In this document: positions 29,198 through 38,550 of the stretch, piece after piece
Numbering within the stretch: the stretch's first letter is position 1
How the letters are laid out: each line of letters opens with the position of its first letter
NCBI RefSeq assembly: GCF_001894825.1
Contig: NZ_BCWY01000042.1
Span: forward strand, 18,815-82,814
DNA length: 64,000 nt
Direction: 5' to 3'
From: Rhodococcus jostii NBRC 16295
Lineage (GTDB): Bacteria > Actinomycetota > Actinomycetes > Mycobacteriales > Mycobacteriaceae
The notes under the pieces: generated by a model
The model's database searches: none
The model's input: the letters and a program-made list of their open reading frames with translations, nothing else
What the model was told of the DNA's origin: nothing
Position numbers and translations under genes: made by a program

Positions 29198-30790
29198 TCA
29201 CTTCCCGACGACCGCATTTACCGGGAAGCCCACCAAACCCCGATCGATCGCGGCGAGACTGGCCTGCGTGCGGTTGTTGACACCGAGCTTGGCGTAGACA
29301 CGTTCGACGTGGTTGCGCGCCGTCTTCTCGGCGATGAACAGTTCAGCGGCAATTTCTCGGTTCGACCGGCCCTGCGCGACGAGTCGCAGGATCTCGACCT
29401 CGCGGTCGGTGAGGCCGGCTGGCCAGGGCGTCCGCCGCGACAGCCGCTGCCCGGCCGCCGCCAGCACGGCCGTCACCGACTCGGCGTCGAGGCGTCCGGC
29501 GCGCGCCTTTTCTCGCAACCGATCAGCAGCGCCACGAGGATCGAGCGCCGGCCGGTATGGACGCGGTTCGAGGAATCGCTGATAAGCATCAGCCGTGGCA
29601 AGCAGCCGGTCCTGCGCGGTCAACTCCGCGCCGGCGATCCCCCGGGGAAAGCCGGACCCGTCGATCCGTTCCCGGTGCTTCATTGCGACGGACACCACCG
29701 GCTCCAAGCCGCTGACTCGGCTCAGTATCCGGCCGGTCAGATCCGGATACATCCGTACCCGTTCCCATTCAGCGGTAGTGAGCGGCCCCTTCTTCTCCCA
29801 GATCTGGTTGGACACTCCCATTTTGCCGAGGCTGTGCACGAGGCCGGCACGGTAGAGATGCGTGATGTCCGACGGCGACATGCCCAGGCGTCGGGCCGCC
29901 CCGGCCACCAGATTCGCGACGCCACGCGAATGCCCCAGGGTGAACGGAGATTTGAGATCGACGAAATCAGCCATGGCCCCGAGCAATTCGTCGCTCTCCT
30001 CGGCCGTCAGGGTTCGGTCGCGATCCGGCGCACGAGCCAACGCCGCGATCCAGACGTCCATTTCGAGCAGTCCGTCCACGATCGCCGCCGCGTCACGTTC
30101 GAACACGTCCGCCACGGCCGGGCTGAACTGACTGCCGCGCCGGGAACGAAGAACGCCCTTCGCGTGCTCGAGTCCACCCGTCCGCAGGTGCACCTCGACG
30201 ACGTCTGCCACGTGAGCAATGTGGATCTCGACGGGGATACCCTCTCCGCGGGAACCGTTGGGCAACCCCCGGCCGTCCCAGCGCTCGAAGACGTAGGCCA
30301 GCGCCTTTCCGACCTGCCCGTCCAGGCCCATCCGATCGGAAAGAACCCCGGCGGAACTGCAATGCGAGTGGATCAGCGTGGCGACCTGGCTGCGAGCCGC
30401 GACCAGAAAGACAGCGGCACGGATGCCGCGCTCCCAGCCCGGCAATCCGCGTCCCACGTGACTCATCATCAGCCGCAGAAACGGCAGGCCGGTCATGTCC
30501 ACCGCGTAGGTGTCGGCCCGGAACGCAATGTCGTCGCCGAAGAGCGCCGAGAGTTCGTGGGAGTCGGCGTGACAACCGATCCACCCGACCAGATTGGCGT
30601 AGTACACGGTCGCGCGCTGTTGCGGGTCGAGGCCCATCCGCTCGGCGATCCGCGTCGCGATCAAGGACGACCGAAGCATGTGTTCCATCGGCTGACCCAG
30701 ACCGAGGTCGATCGCCAGCGATACCGCGGCCAGCAGTTCAGCTCGGCTCAGACCTTTTCCCGAGCCGGACAGCGTCCCATGCGGGTGCAT
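29198..30790 (-). CDS. Double HD-GYP-like sensor/phosphohydrolase with LuxR-type HTH
   Basis: About 530 residues (start ATG 30790; a TTG at 30841 would add 17). There are two tandem HD-GYP-like halves. The first has YYANLVGWIGCHAD and DGRGLPNG; the second has LVHSLGKMGVSNQIW and DGSGFPRG. A C-terminal LuxR/GerE helix-turn-helix follows (LTDREVEILRLVAQGRSNRE). In the second half the metal-binding HD pair is His-Ser (codons near 29832-29836), and GYP is GFP in one half and GLP in the other. It may sense rather than cut a nucleotide, and the HTH implies direct DNA control. It is convergent with the ABC transporter gene (37 nt). Confidence 0.8.
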   Translation of the reverse strand: MHPHGTLSGSGKGLSRAELLAAVSLAIDLGLGQPMEHMLRSSLIATRIAERMGLDPQQRATVYYANLVGWIGCHADSHELSALFGDDIAFRADTYAVDMTGLPFLRLMMSHVGRGLPGWERGIRAAVFLVAARSQVATLIHSHCSSAGVLSDRMGLDGQVGKALAYVFERWDGRGLPNGSRGEGIPVEIHIAHVADVVEVHLRTGGLEHAKGVLRSRRGSQFSPAVADVFERDAAAIVDGLLEMDVWIAALARAPDRDRTLTAEESDELLGAMADFVDLKSPFTLGHSRGVANLVAGAARRLGMSPSDITHLYRAGLVHSLGKMGVSNQIWEKKGPLTTAEWERVRMYPDLTGRILSRVSGLEPVVSVAMKHRERIDGSGFPRGIAGAELTAQDRLLATADAYQRFLEPRPYRPALDPRGAADRLREKARAGRLDAESVTAVLAAAGQRLSRRTPWPAGLTDREVEILRLVAQGRSNREIAAELFIAEKTARNHVERVYAKLGVNNRTQASLAAIDRGLVGFPVNAVVGK

Positions 30791-30876
30791 CTTCCCATTG
30801 TCCACCTGAACACGGCCATGCCGGCGCGAAAGACGAGCCAACGGCCGATTCGCTCCAGTATGTAGCAGATAGCTGC

Positions 30877-31119
30877 ACCCAGTGGGGAGAGAGCGAAGCG
30901 ATTCCTGGGACAGCGGACACGGTCACTCGCCTGGCTGCCGACCTGGTGGCCGGCGCCACGGCCGAGGGACAACGACAGCACCGCACCGACCGCCTGCAAC
31001 TCGAACACTGGGCTCGGGTGGCGTCGTACACGAAGCCGCGCGGCGGCTGGATCTCGACTTCTGTGCCTCCCGAGCCCGCAGCCCTCGCCGCTGCGGAGTC
31101 GCACATGAGCTGCGGATAG
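30877..31119 (+). pseudogene. ParD-like antitoxin relic
   Basis: In one plus-strand frame this stretch reads TVTRLAADLVAGATAEGQRQ then HRTDRLQLEHWARV. That resembles the N-terminus of ParD-like antitoxins of actinobacteria (TxTRIAxDLV, then QLxHWARVGR). There is no start codon upstream in frame, and after HWARV the sequence leaves the family and ends at TAG 31119. No toxin adjoins. Probably a decayed gene. Confidence 0.4.
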
Positions 31120-31153
31120 ACGAGTCGGACAGCCGTCGCTTCAGGCAGCAGAG

Positions 31154-31396
31154 TCAGGACGACGCAAGAGTCAGTGCCCGTTCGGGGCACACCGCAACGG
31201 CCTCCTCGGCCGCCGCGATGTGCTCGTCGAACCCGAGTGCGTCACGGAGTATCATCGGATAGCCGGCATCGTCACAGTCGACGACCTCGGGGGAACGGCT
31301 GTAACACATACCGTGCCCGGCGCACACCGACCGATCTACGAGCAGTCGGCGCGTGTCGCGATGCGACTCCAAGTAGTGCTCAGTCATCAATGTCAC
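31154..31396 (-). CDS. [3Fe-4S]-type ferredoxin
   Basis: An 80-residue ferredoxin with CAGHGMC and a later CPERAL, the Cys-x2-His-x2-Cys ... Cys-Pro pattern of P450-linked [3Fe-4S] ferredoxins. The GTG at 31396 overlaps the stop of the SDR gene as GTGA, implying coupled translation; an ATG at 31387 is the alternative. It likely passes electrons to a P450 or the Rieske oxygenase of this island. Confidence 0.88.
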   Translation of the reverse strand: MTLMTEHYLESHRDTRRLLVDRSVCAGHGMCYSRSPEVVDCDDAGYPMILRDALGFDEHIAAAEEAVAVCPERALTLASS

Positions 31397-32274
31397 TCTT
31401 CGCCGGTGACCATGGGCGGCGGATTGTTCCCATCCTCCGGGAACATCATCGCCACACGAGACAACGTGCCGCCGTCCGTCGTCGGAAGCGTCACCCCCGA
31501 GATGTACGCCGACTCATCCGACACCAGGAACAGTGCAGCACGTGCGTTATCCTTCAGCGACGGTGGACGATTGAGCTTGAGCGGGATCGGCGACACTGTT
31601 GGATCCCAAAGACCTGCCACCTCCTCGTACGACTGCCCCACTACCGGCGAACCCGCCGGGGCCAGGAAGTTCGGCGACATTCCGTGCGTCGGCGCGATCG
31701 CATTGACTCGGATTCCGTACTTGCCCAGATCCAGGCTCAGCCCCCGAACCATACCGTTCACACCGGCTTTCGTCGCCGAGTACGCCGCGATGCTGTGGTA
31801 CGCCACGAATGATGCCGCCGACGATGTCGCCAGGATGGCACCCCCACCGTTGGCCCGCAGCGCCGGCACCGCAGCCTTCGCGGTGTAGAACACACCCGAC
31901 AGGTTCACGCCGATGACGTCCTGCCAGTCGGCGTCGGTCAGATCCTGGAACTCGACCTGCTCACCACCCGCGACCGACGGCACACCACCACGCGAGACGA
32001 TGCCCGCGTTGGCCCACGCGATATCGAGCTTGCCGAACGCCGCCACCGTCGCCGCCACCGCATCGATCACCTGCTGTTCGACTCGCACATCCGCAGCGAC
32101 CGCGATCGCGGAACCGCCCTGCTTCTCGACCAGCTCGACCGTGCCCTTCGCGCGCTCCGGATCGATGTCGACGACGGCGACCTTCGCGCCCTCCGACGCG
32201 AACAATTGCGACGCCTCTCGCCCCAGTCCGGACCCGGCACCGGTGATCAACGCGACCTTACCTTCGAGTTTCAT
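31393..32274 (-). CDS. SDR-family NAD(P)-dependent oxidoreductase
   Basis: A 293-residue short-chain dehydrogenase. It has the cofactor loop TGAGSGLG, NAG in WANAGIV, and catalytic Ser (ATSSAAS) and YSATK. It has the usual Asp after strand 2 (VVDID), so NAD is likely. A roughly 30-residue C-terminal extension rich in Pro/Met follows the core. The RBS GAGGAG precedes ATG 32274. It is followed by the ferredoxin and preceded by the DUF1059 gene. Confidence 0.9.
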   Translation of the reverse strand: MKLEGKVALITGAGSGLGREASQLFASEGAKVAVVDIDPERAKGTVELVEKQGGSAIAVAADVRVEQQVIDAVAATVAAFGKLDIAWANAGIVSRGGVPSVAGGEQVEFQDLTDADWQDVIGVNLSGVFYTAKAAVPALRANGGGAILATSSAASFVAYHSIAAYSATKAGVNGMVRGLSLDLGKYGIRVNAIAPTHGMSPNFLAPAGSPVVGQSYEEVAGLWDPTVSPIPLKLNRPPSLKDNARAALFLVSDESAYISGVTLPTTDGGTLSRVAMMFPEDGNNPPPMVTGEE

Positions 32275-32384
32275 GGAATCTCCTCAGCTCGAGCATGTGA
32301 ACAGGGATGGAAAATGGTGGATCACAGCGACTTCCAGTCGGAGCAACGCTGCGGTGTGGTCGAATGTGCGTACACGCGCTTGGG

Positions 32385-32537
32385 CTAGTACGCGATGAAG
32401 AGGATCTCGTCGCGGGAATACTCCATTCCCGGGTGCGACTCAGCGAGATGCGCCTGAGTCTTCACCACCAGATCGTCTTCGTCACTGCCGGCGATTGCTG
32501 TGCCGCACGGGCAGGTCAGTCTCGTTTTCATTCTCAT
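32385..32537 (-). CDS. DUF1059 small protein (50 aa)
   Basis: A short gene reading MRMKTRLTCPCGTAIAGSDE, then DDLVVKTQAHLAESHP and ending DEILFIAY. This is the DUF1059 pattern (CxCG, then a DDLVxKxxxHxxxxHP helix), a small probable zinc-binding protein of unknown function. AAAGG lies nine bases before ATG 32537; ATG 32531 is an alternative. It lies between the MFS transporter and the SDR. Confidence 0.8.
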   Translation of the reverse strand: MRMKTRLTCPCGTAIAGSDEDDLVVKTQAHLAESHPGMEYSRDEILFIAY

Positions 32538-32647
32538 AGTTGTCGGCCTTTCTGTGCCTTCCTGAAGTCGACGTGACTTCTGCCCGTTGATGGTCTTCGT
32601 GACCCGCTCGCATGTTGTCCCTTCAAGGTCGTGGGCTCGATTCGTGG

Positions 32648-33997
32648 TCAGGCAGGTTCCGTGGCCTTCTCCACAGCCGCAGGCGTCTCGCTCACGGCTC
32701 GCTCGTTCCGAGGAACCGACGCCACCAGCACCGCGGCAGCCACTCCGGCGATGGCGAATGCGTAGTAGGCCCAGGTTGCTCCGAGGGCGGAGCTCATGAT
32801 CAGGCCCGTGAGAATGGGGCCGACGACGCCGCCCAACCGACCGAGACCCACCGCGAGTCCGAGCGCCGTGCCACGTGCCGCAGCGGGGTAGAAGACGCCG
32901 ACGAATCCGTAGACAGCGGTCGTGGACGAGGCGCAGAATCCGATCAGCAGGACCAACCCGAACACCAGCGCCTGTGCCGGCTGCAGAGTCAGTGCGGCCA
33001 CAGCGAGCGCACCACCGATGAAGCTCACCGAGATCACTGGGCGTGAACCCAGTCGATCCGCCAGACCCGTGATGACGACCATGCCGATCCCGCTACCGAG
33101 ATTGAAGGCGAGCAGGAAGGCAAGTGCGGATCCGAGATCGTAGCCGGACGACCGCAACATCTGCGGAATCCAGGTGTTCATGCCGTACGACACGAGGAGG
33201 CCGAAGAAGGTGATCAGCGGGAACATGATCGTCGCGATCCGGTAGCCGGGTGCGAGCAGGAGCTTCAGTCCCGACATCGTCTCGGTATCTGCGCTTCGCG
33301 ACCGGCCGAGGGCCATGCCCGATTCCGCACCGTCATCGATCGCGTAGCGGTCGGCCAGCGCGCGGGCCTCGTCGTGCCGCCCCTTGCTCGTGAGGAAGGC
33401 GATCGATTCGGGCAGATGCCGGAATGCAATGACAAACAGGGCGACGCCCAGGATCCCACCCGCCGCGAACATCGATTTCCAACCGAAGGCGGGGATCATG
33501 AAGATGGCGGCAATGGAGACCAGGACACCTCCGATGGGGAAGCCGGTCTGGATGACGCCGTTGTAGAACTGTCGTCGATCGACCTTGACGTATTCCTGCG
33601 TGAGCGCGATCAGGGTGGGGAGTGCACCGCCGAAGCCGAGGCCCGCTATCAGCCGGAAGAGGCCGAATGCCTCCAGGTTCGGTGCAAGGGAGCATAACCC
33701 GGTGAACAGACTGAAGCTCGCGATGCAGGCGAGTACGACGGGTCGCCGACCGATACGATCTGTTATGTAGCCGGCCAGCATCGCACCGGCCATCATTCCG
33801 AACAGCGACAGGCTTCCGATCAGCCCCGCCGATGCGGTGGTGATTCCCCACTGTTTTGTTTCCAGCAAGGTCGGTAGAACCGCGCCGAACATGATGAGGT
33901 CGACACCATCGAGGATGGTAATTGCCAAGCAGGTGAGCACCACGGAGCGGGCGCCCGAGACGGCCCTCTCCGTCCCCGGACCGGATAGCTTCGACAT
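32648..33997 (-). CDS. MFS transporter, aromatic acid:H+ symporter (AAHS) type
   Basis: A 449-residue, 12-TM permease. The first helix carries DGVDLIMFGAVLP, a version of the AAHS DGFD motif, and the loop 2-3 motif is GYITDRIGRRPV. Relatives import benzoates, hydroxybenzoates and similar acids. Start ATG 33997 follows GAAGGA; the frame is open 43 codons upstream without merit. It follows the Rieske oxygenase gene after about 60 nt, so it probably imports the pathway substrate. Confidence 0.9.
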   Translation of the reverse strand: MSKLSGPGTERAVSGARSVVLTCLAITILDGVDLIMFGAVLPTLLETKQWGITTASAGLIGSLSLFGMMAGAMLAGYITDRIGRRPVVLACIASFSLFTGLCSLAPNLEAFGLFRLIAGLGFGGALPTLIALTQEYVKVDRRQFYNGVIQTGFPIGGVLVSIAAIFMIPAFGWKSMFAAGGILGVALFVIAFRHLPESIAFLTSKGRHDEARALADRYAIDDGAESGMALGRSRSADTETMSGLKLLLAPGYRIATIMFPLITFFGLLVSYGMNTWIPQMLRSSGYDLGSALAFLLAFNLGSGIGMVVITGLADRLGSRPVISVSFIGGALAVAALTLQPAQALVFGLVLLIGFCASSTTAVYGFVGVFYPAAARGTALGLAVGLGRLGGVVGPILTGLIMSSALGATWAYYAFAIAGVAAAVLVASVPRNERAVSETPAAVEKATEPA

Positions 33998-34061
33998 GGT
34001 AGTTCCTTCAGGTTTGGAGTAGCTGGGTCCGATGAGTCGGCGACGTGCCGGTGGGTTCTTA

Positions 34062-35252
34062 TCATCCCCACCTTCGCGGATCCGCCGACGCCCGGGCCAT
34101 CCACCGATGGAAGTGCTGGTTTGCAATCTCGTTGCGCCCGAACAGGAGCGGTCCTATGTCGGTGTTCGATACCGCCTTCTGCAGTCCCTCGTTGACGACG
34201 AGGTCCTCGTCGCGGAGCACGGCCATGAGGATGTTCCAGTTCTTGTCCCACCGCGCCTTCTGCTCGTCGGTCACGGCGGGTTCCCGGGTGAGGAGGCGCA
34301 TCTGCATGCGAGTCCCGACGGCCACGCCCGGAGCAGGTACGAAGTTGAGAACCTCCAGATGGTCCGGTTGACGCAGGACCGACATATTCGGCATCAGGAA
34401 GTGCGCAACGGTGATGTGCCGATCGATCGACGCGTCCCCGGGTTCCTCACCGCGGACCGTGTCGATGCTCTTGCGTGCCGACACCATTCGGCCGTGCCTA
34501 CCCATCGGCTGCCAGAACTGTGCATTGTTGTAGAAGTACGGGGCAACAGTTCCGGCATGAGTCGAGGTGATGTGATAGCCGTCGAGGAAGGCGTCCATCA
34601 GGACCTTCCAGTTGATGTCCACATCGAAGTTCTCGGCGACGTAGCAGGTGTACTTGTCCATCTCCATGGCGGCGAGGGAATCGTCGAACTCCTGGCCGAG
34701 CCACTCGGCGACGTCGAGTTTGCGATCACCGGCAGCGGAGTCGATGATCCAGACGAAGCCGTGCCGCTCCTCTACCGGGACCTCCAGCAGGCTCATACAG
34801 CTGCGATCGACCGTTCCGAACGTCGGCTCGTCCGCGATCGACCGCAGGGTGCCGTCGCTCCCATAGGCCCAGGCATGATAGCGGCACGAGAAGACCCGCT
34901 TCGTGCCCTTGCCGTCAGGCACGAGCCTGGCTCCTCGGTGCCGGCAGGTGTTGACGAAGCCACGCACTCCCCCGTCGGCCTGCCGGACCAGAACAACTTC
35001 GTTGTTGGGCAGTTGGACGGTCAGGAAGTCGTTCTTACCGGGCAGTTCGGTGCTGTGCGCTGCGATGATCGGAACGTATCCGAACAATTCGATGCGCTCG
35101 CGGGCCGCCAGTTCCGGATCGTTATAGACCCTCGGATCGATCTCGAGGATCGCCGGCGCCATATCGGTGGTGCCGTTCTCGATGTGATCGAACATCGATC
35201 GTGCGAATTCAGCCTTCGTCGCCTCGTCGTACGGTAGATCGGTATATAACAT
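34062..35252 (-). CDS. Rieske non-heme iron oxygenase, alpha subunit
   Basis: A 396-residue terminal oxygenase component. The Rieske centre CRHRGARLV / CRYHAWAYG holds the [2Fe-2S] cluster. The C-terminal catalytic domain has the mononuclear iron facial triad region DAFLDGYHITSTH. No small beta subunit is adjacent, suggesting an alpha-only (homotrimeric) enzyme. ATG 35252 follows GAAGGAG at eight bases. A reductase partner is not next to it; the ferredoxin at 31154 and FprB at 48773 are candidates. Confidence 0.93.
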   Translation of the reverse strand: MLYTDLPYDEATKAEFARSMFDHIENGTTDMAPAILEIDPRVYNDPELAARERIELFGYVPIIAAHSTELPGKNDFLTVQLPNNEVVLVRQADGGVRGFVNTCRHRGARLVPDGKGTKRVFSCRYHAWAYGSDGTLRSIADEPTFGTVDRSCMSLLEVPVEERHGFVWIIDSAAGDRKLDVAEWLGQEFDDSLAAMEMDKYTCYVAENFDVDINWKVLMDAFLDGYHITSTHAGTVAPYFYNNAQFWQPMGRHGRMVSARKSIDTVRGEEPGDASIDRHITVAHFLMPNMSVLRQPDHLEVLNFVPAPGVAVGTRMQMRLLTREPAVTDEQKARWDKNWNILMAVLRDEDLVVNEGLQKAVSNTDIGPLLFGRNEIANQHFHRWMARASADPRRWG

Positions 35253-35297
35253 CGTGCACACTCCTTCGGGGGCCCGAAAGGCCCTGCAAGAACGACG

Positions 35298-36713
35298 CTA
35301 AAGCTGCAGACTCTTGATTTCGGTGAACTCGTCGAGACCGAATGCCCCGCCTTCACGCCCGTGACCGGACTGCTTGAATCCGCCGAATGGCGCAGCGCCG
35401 TTGAACTTCCCACCGTTGACCTCGATCTGCGTTGCACGCAGTCTTCGTGCAACCGACTTCGCGCGCGCGGGGTCGGAGGACCAGACGGCGCCTGCGATAC
35501 CGAAGATCGTGCCGTTCGCGATCTCGATCGCTTGCTCGAGTGTGTCGTACGCAATGATCGACAGCACCGGTCCGAAGATCTCCTCCTGTGCGATCGTGGC
35601 GTCCGGGTCCACGTCGGAGAACACGGTCGGTTCCACGAAGAAACCGGTGCGTGCCGGTGCGTCGACCGCGCCGACGACGAGCTTCGCGCCTTCCTTGACG
35701 CCCGTTCGGATGTAGCCGAGAACGCGCTCTCGCTGGGCTGCGGTGACCATGGGGCCGAGCTTCGTGCTGCCGTCGGTCGGGTCACCCGGAGCGTATGCAG
35801 CGACGGCCGCAGCCGCGAGCTTCTCGGCCTGGGCAAGGCGAGAGCGCGGCACGATCATGCGGGTCTGCGCATTGCAGGACTGTCCGCCGTTCATGAAGCA
35901 CGCGCGCACGGTGTGCGGCACGGCGTTGGCGAACTCCTCGTCGCTGAGGTCCTCGAGCAGCACCGCTGCGCTCTTTCCACCGAGTTCGACCGACACCCGC
36001 TTCACCGTTCGGGCGGCAAGTTCGAGGATTCGTTTGCCCACCGAGTTCGATCCGGTGAAGCTGACCATGTCGACGTCCGGATGAACGGCGATGGCCTCGC
36101 CGACGATCGGTCCGTATCCATGGACGAGGTTGAACACACCGGGTGGGATCCCGACTGCATCAACCGCTTCTGCCAGGGCGCGGGCGGAGAACGGGGCCAC
36201 CTCGCTGGCCTTGACGACCACCGTGCACCCGGTGACGAGTGCAGCGCCGATCTTCGCAGTGATCTGGTGCAACGGGTAGTTCCAGGGCGTGATGCATCCG
36301 ATCACACCTACCGGCTCGCGCACGATCAGGGAATTGCGGAGCGGTTCTTCGAACGGGAAGTCCTCGGCAGCGGTCACCGCCTCACGCAGATCGACTATGC
36401 CCAATCCGACCTGTGCCCAACGAGCGACCCTGCGCGGGGTTCCGACCTCGGCGACAACGAGGTCGGTGATCTCGTCCTGCCGCCGCTCCAGTTCGTCGGC
36501 CAGACGGGAAACAAGTTCCGCCCGTGCGCTCGGCCCGGTGTGCGACCATCGCTCCAACGCCCTTCTCGCAGCGGCGACCGCGAGATCGACATCCTCTGCG
36601 GAGCCGGCGGGGACATCCCCGATCAGCTCCTCCGTGGTCGGGTTGACCACGTCGATACGCTCATCACTCGCGGAGGTAGTCCACTTACCATCCACATACA
36701 AATCAAAGGTCAC
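35298..36713 (-). CDS. Aldehyde dehydrogenase (NAD(P)-dependent)
   Basis: A 471-residue ALDH-superfamily enzyme oxidising an aldehyde to an acid. It has the oxyanion Asn in TPWNYPLHQ, catalytic Glu in VELGGKSA and catalytic Cys in NGGQSCNAQ. Start MTFDLYVDGKWTTSAS at ATG 36713. It heads the rieske-MFS-DUF1059-SDR-ferredoxin series; the stop is 45 nt from the Rieske gene. The substrate is probably the aldehyde made by an SDR of this island. Confidence 0.94.
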   Translation of the reverse strand: MTFDLYVDGKWTTSASDERIDVVNPTTEELIGDVPAGSAEDVDLAVAAARRALERWSHTGPSARAELVSRLADELERRQDEITDLVVAEVGTPRRVARWAQVGLGIVDLREAVTAAEDFPFEEPLRNSLIVREPVGVIGCITPWNYPLHQITAKIGAALVTGCTVVVKASEVAPFSARALAEAVDAVGIPPGVFNLVHGYGPIVGEAIAVHPDVDMVSFTGSNSVGKRILELAARTVKRVSVELGGKSAAVLLEDLSDEEFANAVPHTVRACFMNGGQSCNAQTRMIVPRSRLAQAEKLAAAAVAAYAPGDPTDGSTKLGPMVTAAQRERVLGYIRTGVKEGAKLVVGAVDAPARTGFFVEPTVFSDVDPDATIAQEEIFGPVLSIIAYDTLEQAIEIANGTIFGIAGAVWSSDPARAKSVARRLRATQIEVNGGKFNGAAPFGGFKQSGHGREGGAFGLDEFTEIKSLQL

Positions 36714-36851
36714 GATGGCTCACTCCGCATCGGTAGTTCGAATTCACCGGGCAGCTCGAAATGAATGTCCTGACAGGTCTCACACCCCGCAATGGACGAG
36801 GCCGGCGCTGAAGTCACTCTTCGCTCTGGACAGGATCACCCGGCTGGAACA

Positions 36852-36870
36852 TACCTTAAGGTTGTAGGTA
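36852..36870. promoter_or_regulatory. Inverted repeat upstream of the aldehyde dehydrogenase operon
   Basis: TACCT and AGGTA flank a 9-nt spacer, and the left arm overlaps a perfect palindrome ACCTTAAGGT. It lies 139 nt before the ALDH start and just beyond the 3' end of the tetR gene, in the only gap where this operon's promoter can be. A TetR site is possible. Confidence 0.35.
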
Positions 36871-36941
36871 CCAGGATGTCAAGGCAGACAACGCACGTCC
36901 GAGAGACGAAAAGGCCTAGGCTGCAATATTTTCGACACCGC

Positions 36942-37604
36942 TCACGATCCGATGAGATCTCGCAGGCTTGCGTCACTCGGTGCCGCCGTGGCCCCGCTCA
37001 TCACACCGGCCAGGAATCCGCGGATCGTCACTACGAAGAGTTCGCGCGACGACCATCGATTGGCCGCCAGGGCGTGGGTAAGCGTCGGGTGCCTCCCCGC
37101 ATCGACGTTCGGGAAGATCTCCCTGCTGTCGACCGGGTCGCGCATGAGATCGGTGAGAGTGGTCGCGAGAGAGAGCTTTTCCAGCCCGTCCAACATCACC
37201 ACGTGCAGAGATGCCGGTACGCCCGCGTCGTCGAGGATTCGAGCGCACTTCTCGTATGTGCTCGTGAGTACGTCGCGCGGAAGGAACTGCACCAGCACCA
37301 GCGCCGCATTGGGATGACGGAGAATCGCGTCACGGTAGTTGAGACTGAGGTCGACGAACCACTCCACCCAATGCGTGTTCGGCGGAAGATCGGGAACGAG
37401 AGCCTCCGTCATGATCTCCTTCGCCACCTCCGTCATGAGCTCACGACGATCAGCAAAGTGGTGATACAGCGAGGACGTCCTCACGTTCAGGTGCTTGGCG
37501 ACGCGCGGCAGACTGAATGCATCCATTCCTTCGGTGTCGATGATCTCGATGCTTGCCGCGATCGTCGAACTCCGACTGATCAGAGGCTTTACCGGTCGTC
37601 CCAT
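36942..37604 (-). CDS. TetR-family transcriptional regulator
   Basis: A 220-residue regulator. The N-terminal helix-turn-helix is FSLPRVAKHLNVRTSSLYHH (about residues 37-56). The C-terminal domain is of the TetR_C type and likely binds a small hydrophobic effector. ATG 37604 follows GGGAG. It lies between the flavin reductase and the ALDH operon on the same strand, so it probably controls the island. Confidence 0.88.
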   Translation of the reverse strand: MGRPVKPLISRSSTIAASIEIIDTEGMDAFSLPRVAKHLNVRTSSLYHHFADRRELMTEVAKEIMTEALVPDLPPNTHWVEWFVDLSLNYRDAILRHPNAALVLVQFLPRDVLTSTYEKCARILDDAGVPASLHVVMLDGLEKLSLATTLTDLMRDPVDSREIFPNVDAGRHPTLTHALAANRWSSRELFVVTIRGFLAGVMSGATAAPSDASLRDLIGS

Positions 37605-37674
37605 CACTCCCACTTTCGATCGAAAATCGGATCGCACGCATCCGTCCGATAACGCGGCGACGGAATCGTCTCAC

Positions 37675-38190
37675 TCATGAACCCGTGCTTACGATCTCGC
37701 CGTACCGGCTACGGTGGAAAACCAGAGGTTGCGTGGCCGAGTCGGCCTCGAAGTCGAGCATGTCGGCGACTGCAATCAGGTGATCGCCACCGTCGTGCTC
37801 CGCACCGAGCGCCACCTCGAACCAGGCCGCCACACCGTCCAGGATCGGCGCTCCGTGCTTGGCGGGACGCCACGGCACTCCGTCGAACTTCGGGCCACCC
37901 GATTGCGCGAAGCGATCGCTGAGGTCGCGTTGCCCCGCGGCGAGCACGTTGATGCAGAACGTGTCGGCTGTACGAATCGTGGGCCAACTCGTCGAACGCT
38001 TGCTCGGGCACAGCAACACCTGGGGCGGGTTCAGCGACAGTGCCGAGAACGACTGGCAGGTGAAGCCCACCGGTTCGTCGCCTACCACCGCCGTCACCAC
38101 CGTCACGCCGGAACAGAAATGTCCCAAAACGTCGCGGAACGCCCGAGTGTCCACCACCGAGCGCGCACTCCTGTCCAATCGTGTCGACAT
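37675..38190 (-). CDS. Flavin reductase (HpaC/HsaB-like)
   Basis: A 171-residue NAD(P)H:flavin oxidoreductase of the FMN-binding split-barrel group, with FRDVLGHFCSGVTVVTA, GFTCQSFSALSLNPPQVLLC and NVLAAGQRDLSDRFA. It would supply reduced FMN to the luciferase-like monooxygenase at 42169. ATG 38190 has GAGAGG at eight bases; the in-frame ATG at 38205 overlaps the upstream stop as ATGA and is an equal candidate. Confidence 0.92.
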   Translation of the reverse strand: MSTRLDRSARSVVDTRAFRDVLGHFCSGVTVVTAVVGDEPVGFTCQSFSALSLNPPQVLLCPSKRSTSWPTIRTADTFCINVLAAGQRDLSDRFAQSGGPKFDGVPWRPAKHGAPILDGVAAWFEVALGAEHDGGDHLIAVADMLDFEADSATQPLVFHRSRYGEIVSTGS

Positions 38191-38201
38191 GTGTCGTCCT
38201 C

Positions 38202-38519
38202 TCATTCACTCGCTGCGATGATGTGCACCCTGATCTCCCCTGCGGGACTGAGCCATCCGCGACGCTCGGCATACTCGATCATCGCCTCGAATCCGGCCGA
38301 CCACGAATCGTCGGACGCCCTTGCCCCCGCGAGGGCACGGATCGTGTTCGGATCCACGAAGACGTTCCGCCCGCCGGACAGACGGCCGAGGGACGAAAGT
38401 TGTTCTGCCGAGATACCCTGCTCCGGATCAGCGGGTTCGATATGGAGGGAACCGAACTCGCCGGCCTCTTCGAGCCGGATCTGTGGCGCTCCGGGTGTCC
38501 TGTCGACAACGATCCGCAC
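38202..38519 (-). CDS. Hypothetical protein in the catabolic operon (105 aa)
   Basis: Starts at GTG 38519 (MRIVVDRTPGAPQIRLEE) and ends at a TGA overlapped by an upstream ATG of the flavin reductase, so it is translated within the operon. Acidic, no TM segment and no cysteine pairs. The end reads YAERRGWLSPAGEIRVHI. No family recognised. Confidence 0.6.
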   Translation of the reverse strand: MRIVVDRTPGAPQIRLEEAGEFGSLHIEPADPEQGISAEQLSSLGRLSGGRNVFVDPNTIRALAGARASDDSWSAGFEAMIEYAERRGWLSPAGEIRVHIIAASE

Positions 38520-38550
38520 GGGCTACTGCGCTCTCGGTGGTGGATGGAAT

